Source of the DNA: CAZPAV01 sp964584755
GTDB taxonomy: Bacteria > Actinomycetota > Acidimicrobiia > Spongiisociales > UBA5794
Assembly (NCBI GenBank): GCA_964584755.1
Contig: CAZPAV010000012.1
Location: forward strand, 1-61,649
DNA length: 61,649 nucleotides
Direction of reading: 5' to 3'
This document shows, in pieces, positions 9,734-17,632 of this stretch. Under the pieces are notes generated by a model. That model was not told the origin of the DNA. It ran no database searches and saw only the letters and a program-made list of their open reading frames with translations. A program made the translations under genes and the position numbers. Position 1 is the first letter of the stretch. The number at the start of each line of letters is the position of its first letter.

Positions 9734-10246
9734 ATGATCCGCCGACTCAACCACGCCGTCCTCTTCGTGGCCGACGTCGACCGCTCCGTGTCCTTCTACA
9801 CCGACGTCCTCGGATTCATCGTCGTGACCCGAGAACCCCGACTGGGGGCGGCGTTCCTCCGCGCCGCCGGGTCGGTGAACCACCACGATCTCGGGCTCTT
9901 CCCGGCCGGAGGCGGCGACGCCGTCCCGGGCCCGTCACGGATCGGCCTCTACCACCTGGCGTGGCAGGTCGACACCATCGAGGACCTCGCCAGGTTGCGG
10001 GAGTCGATCGTCGCCGCCGGGGCGTTCGTCGGCGAGTCGTCCCACGGCGCCACGCTGAGCGTATACGGAGTCGACCCCGACGGGATCCAGTTCGAGATCC
10101 AGTGGATCCTCCCCCGCGCCGCGTGGGGTTCCTACACCGACCGGGCCATCGTCGCCCCGCTCGACTGGGAGCAGGAACGATCCCGGTGGTCGGGAGTCGC
10201 CACCGCCGACGAGTTGGGGCGGCCTCCCCTCACACCTCCCACCTGA
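9734..10246 (+). CDS. VOC/glyoxalase-fold protein
   Basis: This 170-residue protein has the paired beta-alpha-beta-beta-beta repeat of the vicinal oxygen chelate superfamily: LNHAVLFVADVDRSVSFYTD near the N-terminus and LYHLAWQVDTIEDLARLRES then YGVDPDGIQFEIQW in the second half. Candidate metal ligands are His7, His in YHLAW and Glu in FEIQW, as in extradiol dioxygenases or glyoxalase I. The exact substrate cannot be read. The ATG at 9734 is chosen because it starts the domain; an upstream extension would run through tRNA-Ser. Confidence 0.8.
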   Translation: MIRRLNHAVLFVADVDRSVSFYTDVLGFIVVTREPRLGAAFLRAAGSVNHHDLGLFPAGGGDAVPGPSRIGLYHLAWQVDTIEDLARLRESIVAAGAFVGESSHGATLSVYGVDPDGIQFEIQWILPRAAWGSYTDRAIVAPLDWEQERSRWSGVATADELGRPPLTPPT

Positions 10247-10265
10247 GCCCGCCGTTTCGGGCTCC

Positions 10266-10271
10266 TAGGAT
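10266..10271 (+). promoter_or_regulatory. -10 box of leaderless thioesterase transcript
   Basis: TAGGAT ends 7 nt before the GTG at 10279, so a transcript starting at the usual distance would begin at or next to the start codon. No Shine-Dalgarno sequence is present. Confidence 0.55.
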
Positions 10272-10278
10272 CCCGTCC

Positions 10279-10677
10279 GTGGAGCCGTACCGCCGCACCG
10301 TGCGCTTCTGGGACATCGACGTGTACGGGCACGTCTTCAACCCGCGCTACTTCGTCTACTTCGACGATGCCCTCACCGACTTCTTCGCCGCCGCCGGTAT
10401 CCCCTTCGACGCGGAGCGCAACGGGGGATTCCACTTCGTCGTCGCCCACGCGTCGTGCGACTATCGGGGAGAGGCCACCCTCGGAGACCGCCTCGCCACC
10501 ACCATCCGGCTCGAGGAGATCGGCCGAACCTCGATCACGTTCGGTTTCACCACGGTGAAGGAACCGGGCGGGGAGCTCGTCGCCACCGGCAAGGAGGTCT
10601 ACGTGGTCGTCGACGCCGCCACCCGCCGACCCGTACCGGTGCCCGGGGAGGTTCGGCGGCGATTCCGCGACCTCTGA
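10279..10677 (+). CDS. Acyl-CoA thioesterase, 4HBT (YbgC/FadM) family
   Basis: The 132-residue hotdog-fold protein begins RTVRFWDIDVYGHVFNPRYF, which matches the 4HBT signature with catalytic Asp in WDIDVYGHV. The family hydrolyses acyl-CoA or acyl-ACP thioesters in the cytoplasm; chain length cannot be read. Length is normal. GTG at 10279 is chosen because the hotdog domain begins there and a -10 box precedes it at leaderless spacing. Confidence 0.85.
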   Translation: MEPYRRTVRFWDIDVYGHVFNPRYFVYFDDALTDFFAAAGIPFDAERNGGFHFVVAHASCDYRGEATLGDRLATTIRLEEIGRTSITFGFTTVKEPGGELVATGKEVYVVVDAATRRPVPVPGEVRRRFRDL

Positions 10678-10742
10678 GTCGTCAACGGCGGCCGATGCGC
10701 CCGCCGGGAGCGAACCCGGAGACCCGGGAGGCGGGTGGCACG

Positions 10743-10832
10743 CGGAGGGAGTGGGATTTGAACCCACGAGGCGGGGTTACCGCCTACACGCTTTCCAGGC
10801 GTGCGCACTAGGCCAGACTATGCGATCCCTCC
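10743..10832 (-). tRNA. tRNA-Ser(GGA)
   Basis: This is a class II tRNA. The acceptor is GGAGGGA/TCCCTCC, the anticodon loop CTGGAAA lies between CACGC and GCGTG, there is a long GC-rich variable arm, and the T-arm is GGGTTCAAATCCC. It reads UCC/UCU. Confidence 0.95.
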
Positions 10833-10867
10833 GTAGGGTCGCGGAGTGTAGAAGGAGGAGACGGGGT

Positions 10868-11317
10868 ATGGACTTCGACGCAGCCATGGAGCGGGCGCTC
10901 GCGCTCGCCGCCACGGCCGGCGATACGGGCGACGTCCCGATCGGGGCCGTCCTCCTCGACGCCGCCGGGGAGATCGTCGCCGAGGAGCGCAACCGCAGGG
11001 AGGAGCGCAACGACGCCACCGCGCACGCCGAGGTCCTCGCCATCTCGGAGCGCTCGCGCCGCCTCGGGAGCTGGAGACTCGACGGACACACCCTCGTCGT
11101 CACCCTGGAGCCCTGCGCCATGTGCGCCATGGCCGCGGTCTGGTCCCGGCTGGACCGCATCGTCTACGGCGCGGCCGATCCCAAGGCAGGGGCCTGCTGG
11201 AGCCTGTACAACATTCCCCAGGACGAGCGGCTCAACCATCGCGTCGAGCTCGTGGCCGGGGTGCGGTCCGCGGAATGTGGGGCCCTCCTCGAGGAGTTCT
11301 TCGCCCGCCGGCGGTGA
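10868..11317 (+). CDS. tadA: tRNA adenosine(34) deaminase
   Basis: This 149-residue zinc deaminase of the CDA fold converts A34 to inosine in tRNA-Arg(ACG), allowing it to read CGU, CGC and CGA. The zinc and proton-shuttle motif HAE (THAEVLA, about residue 56) and the PCAMC motif (LEPCAMCAMA, about 85-89) are intact. ATG 10868 is preceded by AAGGAGGAG. The predicted substrate tRNA is encoded at 6025-6099. It sits within the serine tRNA cluster. Confidence 0.93.
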   Translation: MDFDAAMERALALAATAGDTGDVPIGAVLLDAAGEIVAEERNRREERNDATAHAEVLAISERSRRLGSWRLDGHTLVVTLEPCAMCAMAAVWSRLDRIVYGAADPKAGACWSLYNIPQDERLNHRVELVAGVRSAECGALLEEFFARRR

Positions 11318-11370
11318 CCGGAGACGGGGACCGGTACAATCCGGCGTCCGGTCCGGCCTCCGCCGGATCC

Positions 11371-11460
11371 GGAGGGGTGGCCGAGCGGACGAAGGCGACG
11401 GTCTCGAAAACCGTTGGGCCGGATCTTCCGGTCCCGTGGGTTCGAATCCCACCCCCTCCG
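11371..11460 (+). tRNA. tRNA-Ser(CGA)
   Basis: This is a class II tRNA. The acceptor is GGAGGGG/CCCCTCC, the anticodon loop is CTCGAAA, it has a long variable arm and the T-arm is GTGGGTTCGAATCCCAC. It reads UCG. A TACAAT at 11335-11340 is a likely -10. Confidence 0.95.
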
Positions 11461-11467
11461 CTCCCCG

Positions 11468-11487
11468 GGCCTCCCTTCGGGGAGGCC
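11468..11487 (+). terminator. UUCG-tetraloop hairpin between two tRNA-Ser genes
   Basis: GGCCTCCC and GGGAGGCC enclose TTCG, an extra-stable tetraloop, 8 nt after tRNA-Ser(CGA). It could act as terminator or as a processing boundary in a dicistronic tRNA transcript. Confidence 0.55.
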
Positions 11488-11496
11488 ACCGTCCCT

Positions 11497-11581
11497 GGAG
11501 GGGTGGCCGAGCGGACGAAGGCGACGGTCTTGAAAACCGTCGAGGCGTGAGCTTCCGTGGGTTCGAATCCCACCCCCTCCG
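11497..11581 (+). tRNA. tRNA-Ser(UGA)
   Basis: This is a class II tRNA. It has the same acceptor and D-arm as tRNA-Ser(CGA), an anticodon loop CTTGAAA and a shorter variable arm. It reads UCA and probably other UCN codons. It is 36 bp from its neighbour and likely shares its promoter. Confidence 0.95.
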
Positions 11582-11623
11582 CTCCCTCCCCCGCGAGCCC
11601 ATCGGTCGCCTCCGGCGACGAAC

Positions 11624-11629
11624 TAGGGT
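11624..11629 (+). promoter_or_regulatory. -10 box of leaderless hydrolase transcript
   Basis: TAGGGT stands 6 nt before the ATG at 11636 with no ribosome binding site between, so the mRNA is probably leaderless. Confidence 0.5.
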
Positions 11630-11635
11630 GCCCGC

Positions 11636-12589
11636 ATGGAGATCGATCCCACCGCCTTCCTGCCTACGGCCGTCGCCCCGGAGACGGCCGCCTTCAACGA
11701 ACAGCTCCGAGAGCTCATCGCCGCCATGCCACCGGTCACGGACTTCACACCCGACGAGGTTCGCGCCGCGAGGGCGGAGGGGAGGAGCATCTTCGGCGAG
11801 GTCGTCCACTCCGATCTCGCCGAGAACCGGACCATCCCCGGACCCGCCGGCCCGCTGACGCTGCGGGTCCTCGTCCCCGACCGCGTCGCGGGGGTCTTCC
11901 TCCACATCCACGGCGGAGGATGGGTCCTCGGCGCCGCCGACATGCAGGACCCGTTCCTCGAGGCACTGGCCCGCGCCGCGAACGTCGCGGTGATCTCCGT
12001 CGAGTACCGGCTCGCTCCCGAGCACCCGTATCCGGCGGCGAACGACGACTGCGAAGCGGCGGCGACCTGGCTCGTCGAGCACGCCCCCGCCGAGTTCGGC
12101 ACGAACCGCCTCGTCATCGGCGGCGAGTCCGCCGGGGCCCACCTGGCGGCAACCACCCTGCTGCGGATGCGCGGCCGTCGTGGCTCCACCGGCTTCGTCG
12201 GCGCGAACCTCGTCTACGGCGCCTACGACCTGGCCCAGACTCCGAGCGCCACGAACTGGACCGACGGAAACCTGGTCCTCGACCCCGAGGTGATGGCGTG
12301 GTTCGGCGACCACTACCTCGGCGAGACCGGCGCCCACCTGCGCGATCCCGACGTCTCCCCCCTCTACGCCGACCTCCACGACATGCCCCCGGCGCTCTTC
12401 ACCGTCGGCACCGCCGACCCCCTCCTCGACGACACCCTCTTCATGGCGATGCGCTGGATCGAGTACGGCAACGACGCCGAGCTCGCCATCTACCCCGGCG
12501 GCTCCCACGCCTTCGACGCCTTCCCCATCCCCATCGCCCAGCAGGCTCGGGACCGCATGCACGAGTTCGTGGCGGGACTGCTCCCCTGA
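11636..12589 (+). CDS. Alpha/beta hydrolase, HSL-type esterase
   Basis: This 317-residue carboxylesterase has the HSL signature. The oxyanion-hole motif is HIHGGGWVLG (about residues 84-93), the nucleophile Ser is in GGESAGAHLA (about 163), the acid is probably Asp in TADPLLDD (about 263) and the His is in GGSHAFDAF (about 293). It lacks a signal peptide and should act in the cytoplasm on short-chain esters. It follows tRNA-Ser(UGA) by 54 bp with its own -10 box. Confidence 0.88.
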   Translation: MEIDPTAFLPTAVAPETAAFNEQLRELIAAMPPVTDFTPDEVRAARAEGRSIFGEVVHSDLAENRTIPGPAGPLTLRVLVPDRVAGVFLHIHGGGWVLGAADMQDPFLEALARAANVAVISVEYRLAPEHPYPAANDDCEAAATWLVEHAPAEFGTNRLVIGGESAGAHLAATTLLRMRGRRGSTGFVGANLVYGAYDLAQTPSATNWTDGNLVLDPEVMAWFGDHYLGETGAHLRDPDVSPLYADLHDMPPALFTVGTADPLLDDTLFMAMRWIEYGNDAELAIYPGGSHAFDAFPIPIAQQARDRMHEFVAGLLP

Positions 12590-12616
12590 CCGGCAAACCC
12601 CGCCGACCGCTACCAT
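12588..12616 (+). promoter_or_regulatory. Promoter of the SRP RNA
   Basis: CTGACC at 12588-12593 and TACCAT at 12611-12616, 17 bp apart, place the start 7 nt downstream at about 12623, which is exactly where the terminal SRP RNA helix begins. The -35 overlaps the hydrolase stop. Confidence 0.65.
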
Positions 12617-12622
12617 CGCCGG

Positions 12623-12899
12623 GACCGTGCTAGGTGGGGCGCCAGGGGTGCCCTGAACCCGAAACCCTCTTCATGCGGGGCCGACGTCCCCGCCCGAGGG
12701 CGGGCGCCTCTCGGGACGAGCACCGGGTGCAGTCGATGACGATGACCGGGTCCTCCGGTGGCGGAACGCCGTGAACCGGGTCAGGTCCGGAAGGAAGCAG
12801 CCCTAAGCGGACCGGTTCCGGGTACCGGAGGGCGGCCCGGTCGGAGTCGACGGCCCGGAGAGCGCCGGGGGACACCGTTCGACGGCGGGGCGCACGGTC
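12623..12899 (+). ncRNA. ffs: Signal recognition particle RNA, large (Alu-domain) type
   Basis: The domain IV core GTCAGGTCCGGAAGGAAGCA at 12780 identifies SRP RNA, the Ffh-binding and GNRA-loop part. The 5' segment, GTGCTAGGTGGGG then GGTGCCCTGAACCC and GGGGCCGA, aligns with the Alu domain of the Bacillus subtilis 6S-type scRNA. The ends pair: GACCGTGC at 12623 with GCACGGTC at 12892-12899. The length of about 277 nt fits the large bacterial class and not the roughly 100-nt 4.5S form. It functions in co-translational targeting with Ffh and FtsY; the Alu domain suggests an elongation-arrest role. Confidence 0.9.
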
Positions 12900-12929
12900 G
12901 TCTCGTCCAGGCCGGATCGCGCAGCCACC

Positions 12930-13577
12930 TCAGCGGCGCGGCCCACGGGGTCGTTCCAGGATCGCGCCCCAGACGAACCCCAGCGGCCCCATTCGCCACG
13001 TGTGGAGCAGACGGAGAGGACCGCCGGCGAAGAGCACCTCGGGCGGAGGGTGCTTGTCGAGGCTGCGATGAAGGTAGCGGTACTCCTCGCGGGCACCGAT
13101 CGCCGCGCCGGCAAGCGGGAGCACCACCCTGGTCGCGGCCGAATGGACCCGGCGCCGAAGCCGCCCCGGAGGACGTCCCAGGTCGACGACACCCAGGGCT
13201 CCCCCCGGCCGCAACACCCGAGCCACCTCGGCGAGGGTCTCCTCCACCGAATCGAGGTTGCGAAACACGAAGGCCGAGAAGACGGCATCGAACACCCCGT
13301 CGCGGAACGGGAGCGCCTCCCCGACCGCCACCACCTTGGAGACCGCCGTGTTGCGCTCCAGCATCTCCGGGGCGGGATCGAGCGCCACCACCCGGGAGGA
13401 CCCGAAGAGCGGATTCGCCGCCCCCGTCCCAGCGCCGAGATCGAGCAGCCGTCCCGACGGGAGATGCGCCACCACCCGTCGCCGCCACACCTGATCACGT
13501 CCCAACGAGAGGATGGCGTTGAGGCGGTCGTACCGATCGGCGATCCCGGCGAACACCGCGGCGCGACTCACGCCCAC
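12930..13577 (-). CDS. Demethylmenaquinone methyltransferase-like (UbiE/MenG family)
   Basis: This 215-residue SAM-dependent class I methyltransferase has the SAM motif LLDLGAGTG (about residues 46-54), the acidic second motif VVALDPAPEM and the UbiE-type segments AFVFRNLDSVEETLAEV and RVLRPGGALGVVDL. The start FAGIADRYDRLNAILSLGRD matches the UbiE family N-terminus. It probably performs the last methylation of menaquinone, since actinobacteria use menaquinone. It is 91 bp downstream of serS on the same strand. Confidence 0.8.
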   Translation of the reverse strand: MGVSRAAVFAGIADRYDRLNAILSLGRDQVWRRRVVAHLPSGRLLDLGAGTGAANPLFGSSRVVALDPAPEMLERNTAVSKVVAVGEALPFRDGVFDAVFSAFVFRNLDSVEETLAEVARVLRPGGALGVVDLGRPPGRLRRRVHSAATRVVLPLAGAAIGAREEYRYLHRSLDKHPPPEVLFAGGPLRLLHTWRMGPLGFVWGAILERPRGPRR

Positions 13578-13668
13578 TCCTCGTCTCTCCAGAGGCAGGC
13601 CGTCCCTCCGGAGGGCACACCCCCCGAACCCGCAACCGCCGGGCCCGGCGCGAGGAGACCAGGGAACG

Positions 13669-14922
13669 TCATCCCAGGTGATCGAAACCGGCGTAGGGCC
13701 GGAGCACCTCCGGCACCATGACGCCGCCGGTGGCGGTCTGGAAGTTCTCCATGATCGCGATGAGGGTTCGGCCCACCGCCACCGCCGTCCCGTTGAGCGT
13801 GTGGACGAGCCGGTTCCGGCCCTCGTCTCGGAAGCGGATCCGCAGTCGACGCGCCTGGTAGTCGGTCGTGTTCGACGTGGAGGTGATCTCGCGATACCGA
13901 CCCTGCGCGGGGAACCATGCCTCGATGTCGTACTTCTTCGCCGCCGAGGCGCCGAGGTCCCCGGCGGGGATGTTCACCACCCGGTACGGGATGCCGAGCG
14001 CCCCCACGAGCTCCTCCTCACGGGCGAGGAGGAACTCGTGCTCGTCCCGGGAGTCCTCGGGACGCACGAAGGAGAACATCTCGACCTTGTCGAACTGGTG
14101 GACCCGGAAGATCCCCCGCGTGTCCTTCCCATACGTCCCCGCCTCCCTGCGGAAGCAGGTCGAGAATCCCGCGTACCGCAGCGGGAGCGCGGTGCCGTCG
14201 AGGATCTCGTCGCCGTGCATCGCCGCCAGCGCCACCTCCGAGGTCCCGACGAGGTAGAGATCGTCGGCCTCCACCGCGTACACCTGCTCCCGATCGCCCG
14301 GGAAGAATCCGGTACCGAAGAGGGCCTGCTCACGCACGAGGACCGGCGGGACCACGGGGACGAAGCCATGAGGCCGCAACATGTCGAGCGTCCAGCGGAC
14401 CAGCGCGAACTCCAACAGGACGAGGTCGCCCAGCAGGTAGCCGAATCGGCTCCCCGAGACCTTCGCCGCCCGCTCCACGTCCAGGATCCCCGCAGCGGTC
14501 CCCAGGTCGACGTGATCCTTCGCCGGGAACCCGAACTCGGGCGGCTCCCCCGAACGCCGGACCTCCACCGCATCCTCCTCGTCGACCCCCTCGGCAGCGG
14601 TGGGATCGGGGAGATTCGGCAACGTCACCCAGCGAGCGAGAAACGCCTCGTCGAGCTCGTCCGCCTCCGCGACGACGGCCTTGTAGCGCGCGGCGAGCGA
14701 GCCCGCGGTACGAATCGCCTCCTCCCGTTCCTCGCCCTGGAGCGTCGCGATCGTCTTGCCGAGCACCCGCTGATCGGCGCGCAACGCCTCCGCCTCCACA
14801 CGCAGGCGCCGCCGTCGCTCGTCCAGTGCGACGAGCTCGTCGAGCGCGACCGTCACCCCGCGTCGCGCCAGTCCGGCGCGCAGCGCCTCGGGGTCGTCAC
14901 GGAGGAGGGCGACGTCGAGCAT
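13669..14922 (-). CDS. serS: Seryl-tRNA synthetase
   Basis: This 417-residue class II synthetase charges tRNA-Ser with serine. The N-terminal coiled-coil arm that grips the long variable arm is residues about 25-100 (ELVALDERRRRLRVEAEALR). Motif 2 is AGFSTCFRREAGTYGKDTRG, the serine-binding loop is VGTSEVALAAMHG and motif 3 is NGTAVAVGRTLIAIMENFQ. The length is standard. Genes for all four of its tRNA substrates lie within 5 kb, an unusually complete grouping. Confidence 0.96.
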   Translation of the reverse strand: MLDVALLRDDPEALRAGLARRGVTVALDELVALDERRRRLRVEAEALRADQRVLGKTIATLQGEEREEAIRTAGSLAARYKAVVAEADELDEAFLARWVTLPNLPDPTAAEGVDEEDAVEVRRSGEPPEFGFPAKDHVDLGTAAGILDVERAAKVSGSRFGYLLGDLVLLEFALVRWTLDMLRPHGFVPVVPPVLVREQALFGTGFFPGDREQVYAVEADDLYLVGTSEVALAAMHGDEILDGTALPLRYAGFSTCFRREAGTYGKDTRGIFRVHQFDKVEMFSFVRPEDSRDEHEFLLAREEELVGALGIPYRVVNIPAGDLGASAAKKYDIEAWFPAQGRYREITSTSNTTDYQARRLRIRFRDEGRNRLVHTLNGTAVAVGRTLIAIMENFQTATGGVMVPEVLRPYAGFDHLG

Positions 14923-14934
14923 CGGGGGCGCATG

Positions 14935-15381
14935 CTACCGGCCCAGGGCCCGCTCCACCGCCGCCGCCTCCTCGGGGGAGAGCTGCTCGACCCCCCTCCC
15001 TTCCCGGACCTCCTTGGCGAAGAACAACGTCTCCTCACGGGTAGCGAGCACCGAGAGCACCAGTCCGTCGCCCCGCTCCGAGAGGAGAGCGATGGACCGC
15101 GAGAGATGCCCGGAGATGTTCCCGAACGCGTCGTAGGTCACGACTCCGGTGCGGCTGACCGTGAAGGGGAGTCGGCGCTCGAGATCGGCGAGCCGCCCCC
15201 CCGCCTGCTCGGCGAACGACTCGAGCGCATCCACCCGCTCGGTGAGGTTCCGCAGCACCGCCACGACGTTCCCGTCCCGGGGCACCGCGTCCACCTTGGC
15301 CCGGACGGCGGTGATCTGCACGGTCTGCCACACCGCCAGCACGACGGTCAACCCCACGATGACGACGAGCAGCCAGGTCAT
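14935..15381 (-). CDS. DUF4446 family membrane-anchored protein
   Basis: This 148-residue protein has one N-terminal membrane segment (TWLLVVIVGLTVVLAVWQTV), a coiled coil (LRNLTERVDALESFAEQ) and the DUF4446 core VVTYDAFGNISGHLSRSIAL then GLVLSVLATREETLFFAKEV. The family is widespread in Gram-positives and of unknown function. It overlaps the 333-residue gene by 4 bp and precedes serS by 12 bp, so it is part of a serS operon. Confidence 0.8.
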   Translation of the reverse strand: MTWLLVVIVGLTVVLAVWQTVQITAVRAKVDAVPRDGNVVAVLRNLTERVDALESFAEQAGGRLADLERRLPFTVSRTGVVTYDAFGNISGHLSRSIALLSERGDGLVLSVLATREETLFFAKEVREGRGVEQLSPEEAAAVERALGR

Positions 15382-16379
15382 CGGTTCTCGTTCATGAGGA
15401 ACACCATCCTGGCGCGATCGTCGTCGCGACGGAGGTCCCCTTCCACGCTCACCGTGACCACGAGCTCGTAGACCACCCCGGGTCGCACCTTCAACCCCTC
15501 GAACGCCACGGTGCGGGCGTCCCCGGGTTCGAGCCGATCGACCGTCTCCCGACGCGACTCCCGGTCCTCCTTCCCGGTGGCGGGGATGATCTCGGCGGTG
15601 ACGACGGCGCCCATCGCCGCCACGTTACCCCCGTTGACGACCACGGCCCGAACGGTCAGCGTATCGGTGAAAGGGAGCACCGGCGTCCCGCCCTGGTCGC
15701 CCACCGGCATGGGGTCCGTGCTCACCGTCACCGAGAGATCCGGGTGCCTCCCCAGACCGTACGCAGCACCCAGTCGGAGCGTGATCGAGACCGGATCGAA
15801 ATCCACGTCCCCGGGGGGTGCCGCGAAGACCACCGGAGGAAAGGCCGGTACCCGCTCGTCCACCACCTCCCCCAGGCTGTCGAGGAAGGTCGCGTACGCA
15901 CGATCCCCCAGCCGGAACGTCTCGATCGCCTCCCGCAGCCGCTCCTGGGAGATCTTGCCGGAGGGATCGTCGAGAATCCCCGTCATCCCGTCCCGTAGCT
16001 CCGCGGTGGCTGCCGCCCAGGACTCCGTGGCGACGATCAGGTAGCCGGCGGGTCGGGTCAGCGCGACCGGGACTCCCGTCGCCCCCAGTGACGCCGCGGC
16101 GTCCCCGGTGGTCGCCACGAGCGCGTCGAGCCGGCGCAGCAGCTCGGGACGATCCAAGGTGGGGAAGGTCGCGAGGAGATCGGCGAGATCGGGCGCCGCC
16201 CCCTCGTCCGCCCGAACGGCCTGCGTGGCCGCCTGGAAGTACCCCGCGACGTCGTGGACCTCCGAGCGGGAGCGCACCGCCAAGGCGAGGATCGCCACGA
16301 CCGTGACGACGACCAGTACCGGGACCGGCCACCGCCGTCGCCGTCTCCGACGGCCCGGTGCCAGCGAGGGATACGCCAT
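15378..16379 (-). CDS. Membrane-anchored protein of unknown function
   Basis: This 333-residue protein has an arginine-rich start, one membrane helix (VPVLVVVTVVAILALAV, residues about 18-34), a helical domain to about residue 190 and a C-terminal Ig-like beta domain (LTVRAVVVNGGNVAAMGAVV, VVTVSVEGD). This suggests an extracytoplasmic wall or adhesion role, but no family is recognised. The ATG is only 5 nt after the 3' end of tRNA-Leu on the same strand and lacks a Shine-Dalgarno, so tRNA processing would leave an almost leaderless mRNA. It is translationally coupled to the DUF4446 gene. Confidence 0.7.
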   Translation of the reverse strand: MAYPSLAPGRRRRRRRWPVPVLVVVTVVAILALAVRSRSEVHDVAGYFQAATQAVRADEGAAPDLADLLATFPTLDRPELLRRLDALVATTGDAAASLGATGVPVALTRPAGYLIVATESWAAATAELRDGMTGILDDPSGKISQERLREAIETFRLGDRAYATFLDSLGEVVDERVPAFPPVVFAAPPGDVDFDPVSITLRLGAAYGLGRHPDLSVTVSTDPMPVGDQGGTPVLPFTDTLTVRAVVVNGGNVAAMGAVVTAEIIPATGKEDRESRRETVDRLEPGDARTVAFEGLKVRPGVVYELVVTVSVEGDLRRDDDRARMVFLMNENR

Positions 16380-16384
16380 GGGAG

Positions 16385-16468
16385 TGGGCGAGGAGGGACT
16401 TGAACCCTCACGAGTGTTACCTCACAGGAACCTGAATCCTGCGCGTCTGCCATTTCCGCCACTCGCCC
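16385..16468 (-). tRNA. tRNA-Leu(CAG)
   Basis: This is a class II tRNA. The acceptor is GGGCGAG/CTCGCCC with discriminator A, the anticodon loop TTCAGGT lies between CAGGA and TCCTG, and the T-arm is GGGTTCAAGTCCC. It reads CUG, the dominant Leu codon in high-GC genomes. The protein gene ending at 15378 begins 5 nt beyond its 3' end. Confidence 0.95.
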
Positions 16469-16532
16469 GTGGGCGGAAGGGTACCACGGGCCACCTCCTG
16501 GATTCCCCCGTCCGCATAGTGGGGACGCCCCA

Positions 16533-16538
16533 TACAAT
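16533..16538 (+). promoter_or_regulatory. -10 box of the fhaA-pknB operon
   Basis: TACAAT lies 7 nt before the GTG at 16546. This points to a leaderless first gene for the whole cell-wall/kinase operon. No good -35 is seen. Confidence 0.55.
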
Positions 16539-16545
16539 CGGTACG

Positions 16546-17208
16546 GTGAAGCTGGCACGCGAACTCGAACGGCGGCTCGAGCGACTCGTCGACGGTGCCA
16601 CGGCGGCGGTCTTCGGGGGAACGATGCACCCCGTCGATCTCGCCGAGCGCCTCGTCCGTCAGGTCGACTTCCTCCAGTGGGAGGGCCCCGCCGGACCCCA
16701 GGTCCCGAACCACCTCGCCGTGCTCCTGCATCCTTCCGATCTCGATCCCGGACTCCCCGCGACGGTCCTCACCCGGGAACTCGCCCTCGCCGTCGCCACC
16801 ACCGCCGCCGAGCGGGGCTGGCGGCTCGGCGGACCCGTCGTCGTCGGGATCGACACCGATCCGTCGGTCCCGCGGGGAATCGTCGACGTCCACGGTGACA
16901 CACGTCCCGGGCGCCTCGAACCGTGGGGTCAGCTCATCTCCCTCCACGGCGACCGGTTCCTCCCTCTCGCCGACAATCGGATCCGGATCGGTCGCGCCCT
17001 CGACAACGACGCGATCATCTCCGTCCCCGAGGTGTCACGCCACCACGCCCTCGTCGTCCGGGACGGCGAGGGTGTCCACCTCCGGGACCTGGAGTCCTCG
17101 AACGGCACATTCCACAACGGCACCCCCCTCACACCCGGTCCTGCTCGGCTCGCCCCCGGCGACGAGGTCGCCTTCGGGGACCGGGCCTTCTCCTTCCGGA
17201 TGCTCTGA
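16546..17208 (+). CDS. fhaA: FHA-domain protein FhaA
   Basis: This 220-residue protein has an N-terminal DUF3662 domain (residues 1-125, AVFGGTMHPVDLAERLVRQV) and a C-terminal FHA domain: IRIGRALDNDAII with the Arg-Ala core, EVSRHHALVV and LESSNGTFHNG. FHA domains bind phosphothreonine, here most likely on PknB or its substrates, and the mycobacterial homologue links PknB to peptidoglycan synthesis. It is shorter than Mycobacterium FhaA because the long disordered linker is missing. It is the first gene of the operon; the GTG start is set by the -10 box and by the domain start. Confidence 0.9.
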   Translation: MKLARELERRLERLVDGATAAVFGGTMHPVDLAERLVRQVDFLQWEGPAGPQVPNHLAVLLHPSDLDPGLPATVLTRELALAVATTAAERGWRLGGPVVVGIDTDPSVPRGIVDVHGDTRPGRLEPWGQLISLHGDRFLPLADNRIRIGRALDNDAIISVPEVSRHHALVVRDGEGVHLRDLESSNGTFHNGTPLTPGPARLAPGDEVAFGDRAFSFRML

Positions 17209-17215
17209 GAACGCC

Positions 17216-17632
17216 ATGCCCGCCCTCTTCCTCAACGCACTCAAGCTCCTGTTCCTCGCGCTCCTCTACCTGTTCCTCTGGCAGGTGGCCCGGGCGGTTC
17301 GTGCCCACCTCGGCTCGGCGGCTCGGCGTCCGGGCGGGAAGCCGGGAGAGGTCGTGGTCCTCCGCGGGGACGCGGGCGGGACCCGAAGGATCACCCTGCG
17401 AGGCTCCGGCCACGTCATCGGACGGAGCCCCGATGCCGACGTGGTCATCGACGACCCCTACGCTTCCGAGTTCCACGCCCGGGTCGGACTCCACGATGGA
17501 ACGGTCCTCGTCTCCGACCTCGGAAGCACCAACGGCACCTACGTGAACGGGCGCCGCATCGGCGGCACACCGACACCGGTGGCGAAGGGCGATACCGTAC
17601 AGATCGGCAAGACCATCCTCGAGGTGAGATGA
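17216..17632 (+). CDS. fhaB: FHA-domain membrane protein FhaB/FipA
   Basis: The 138-residue protein has an N-terminal membrane helix (LKLLFLALLYLFLWQVARAV) and a cytoplasmic FHA domain, HVIGRSPDADVVIDD, ASEFHARV and LGSTNGTYVNGRR, with the phosphothreonine-binding Arg, Ser and Asn present. In mycobacteria FipA recruits divisome and PknB partners. It starts 7 bp after fhaA and overlaps pstP by 4 bp. Confidence 0.92.
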   Translation: MPALFLNALKLLFLALLYLFLWQVARAVRAHLGSAARRPGGKPGEVVVLRGDAGGTRRITLRGSGHVIGRSPDADVVIDDPYASEFHARVGLHDGTVLVSDLGSTNGTYVNGRRIGGTPTPVAKGDTVQIGKTILEVR

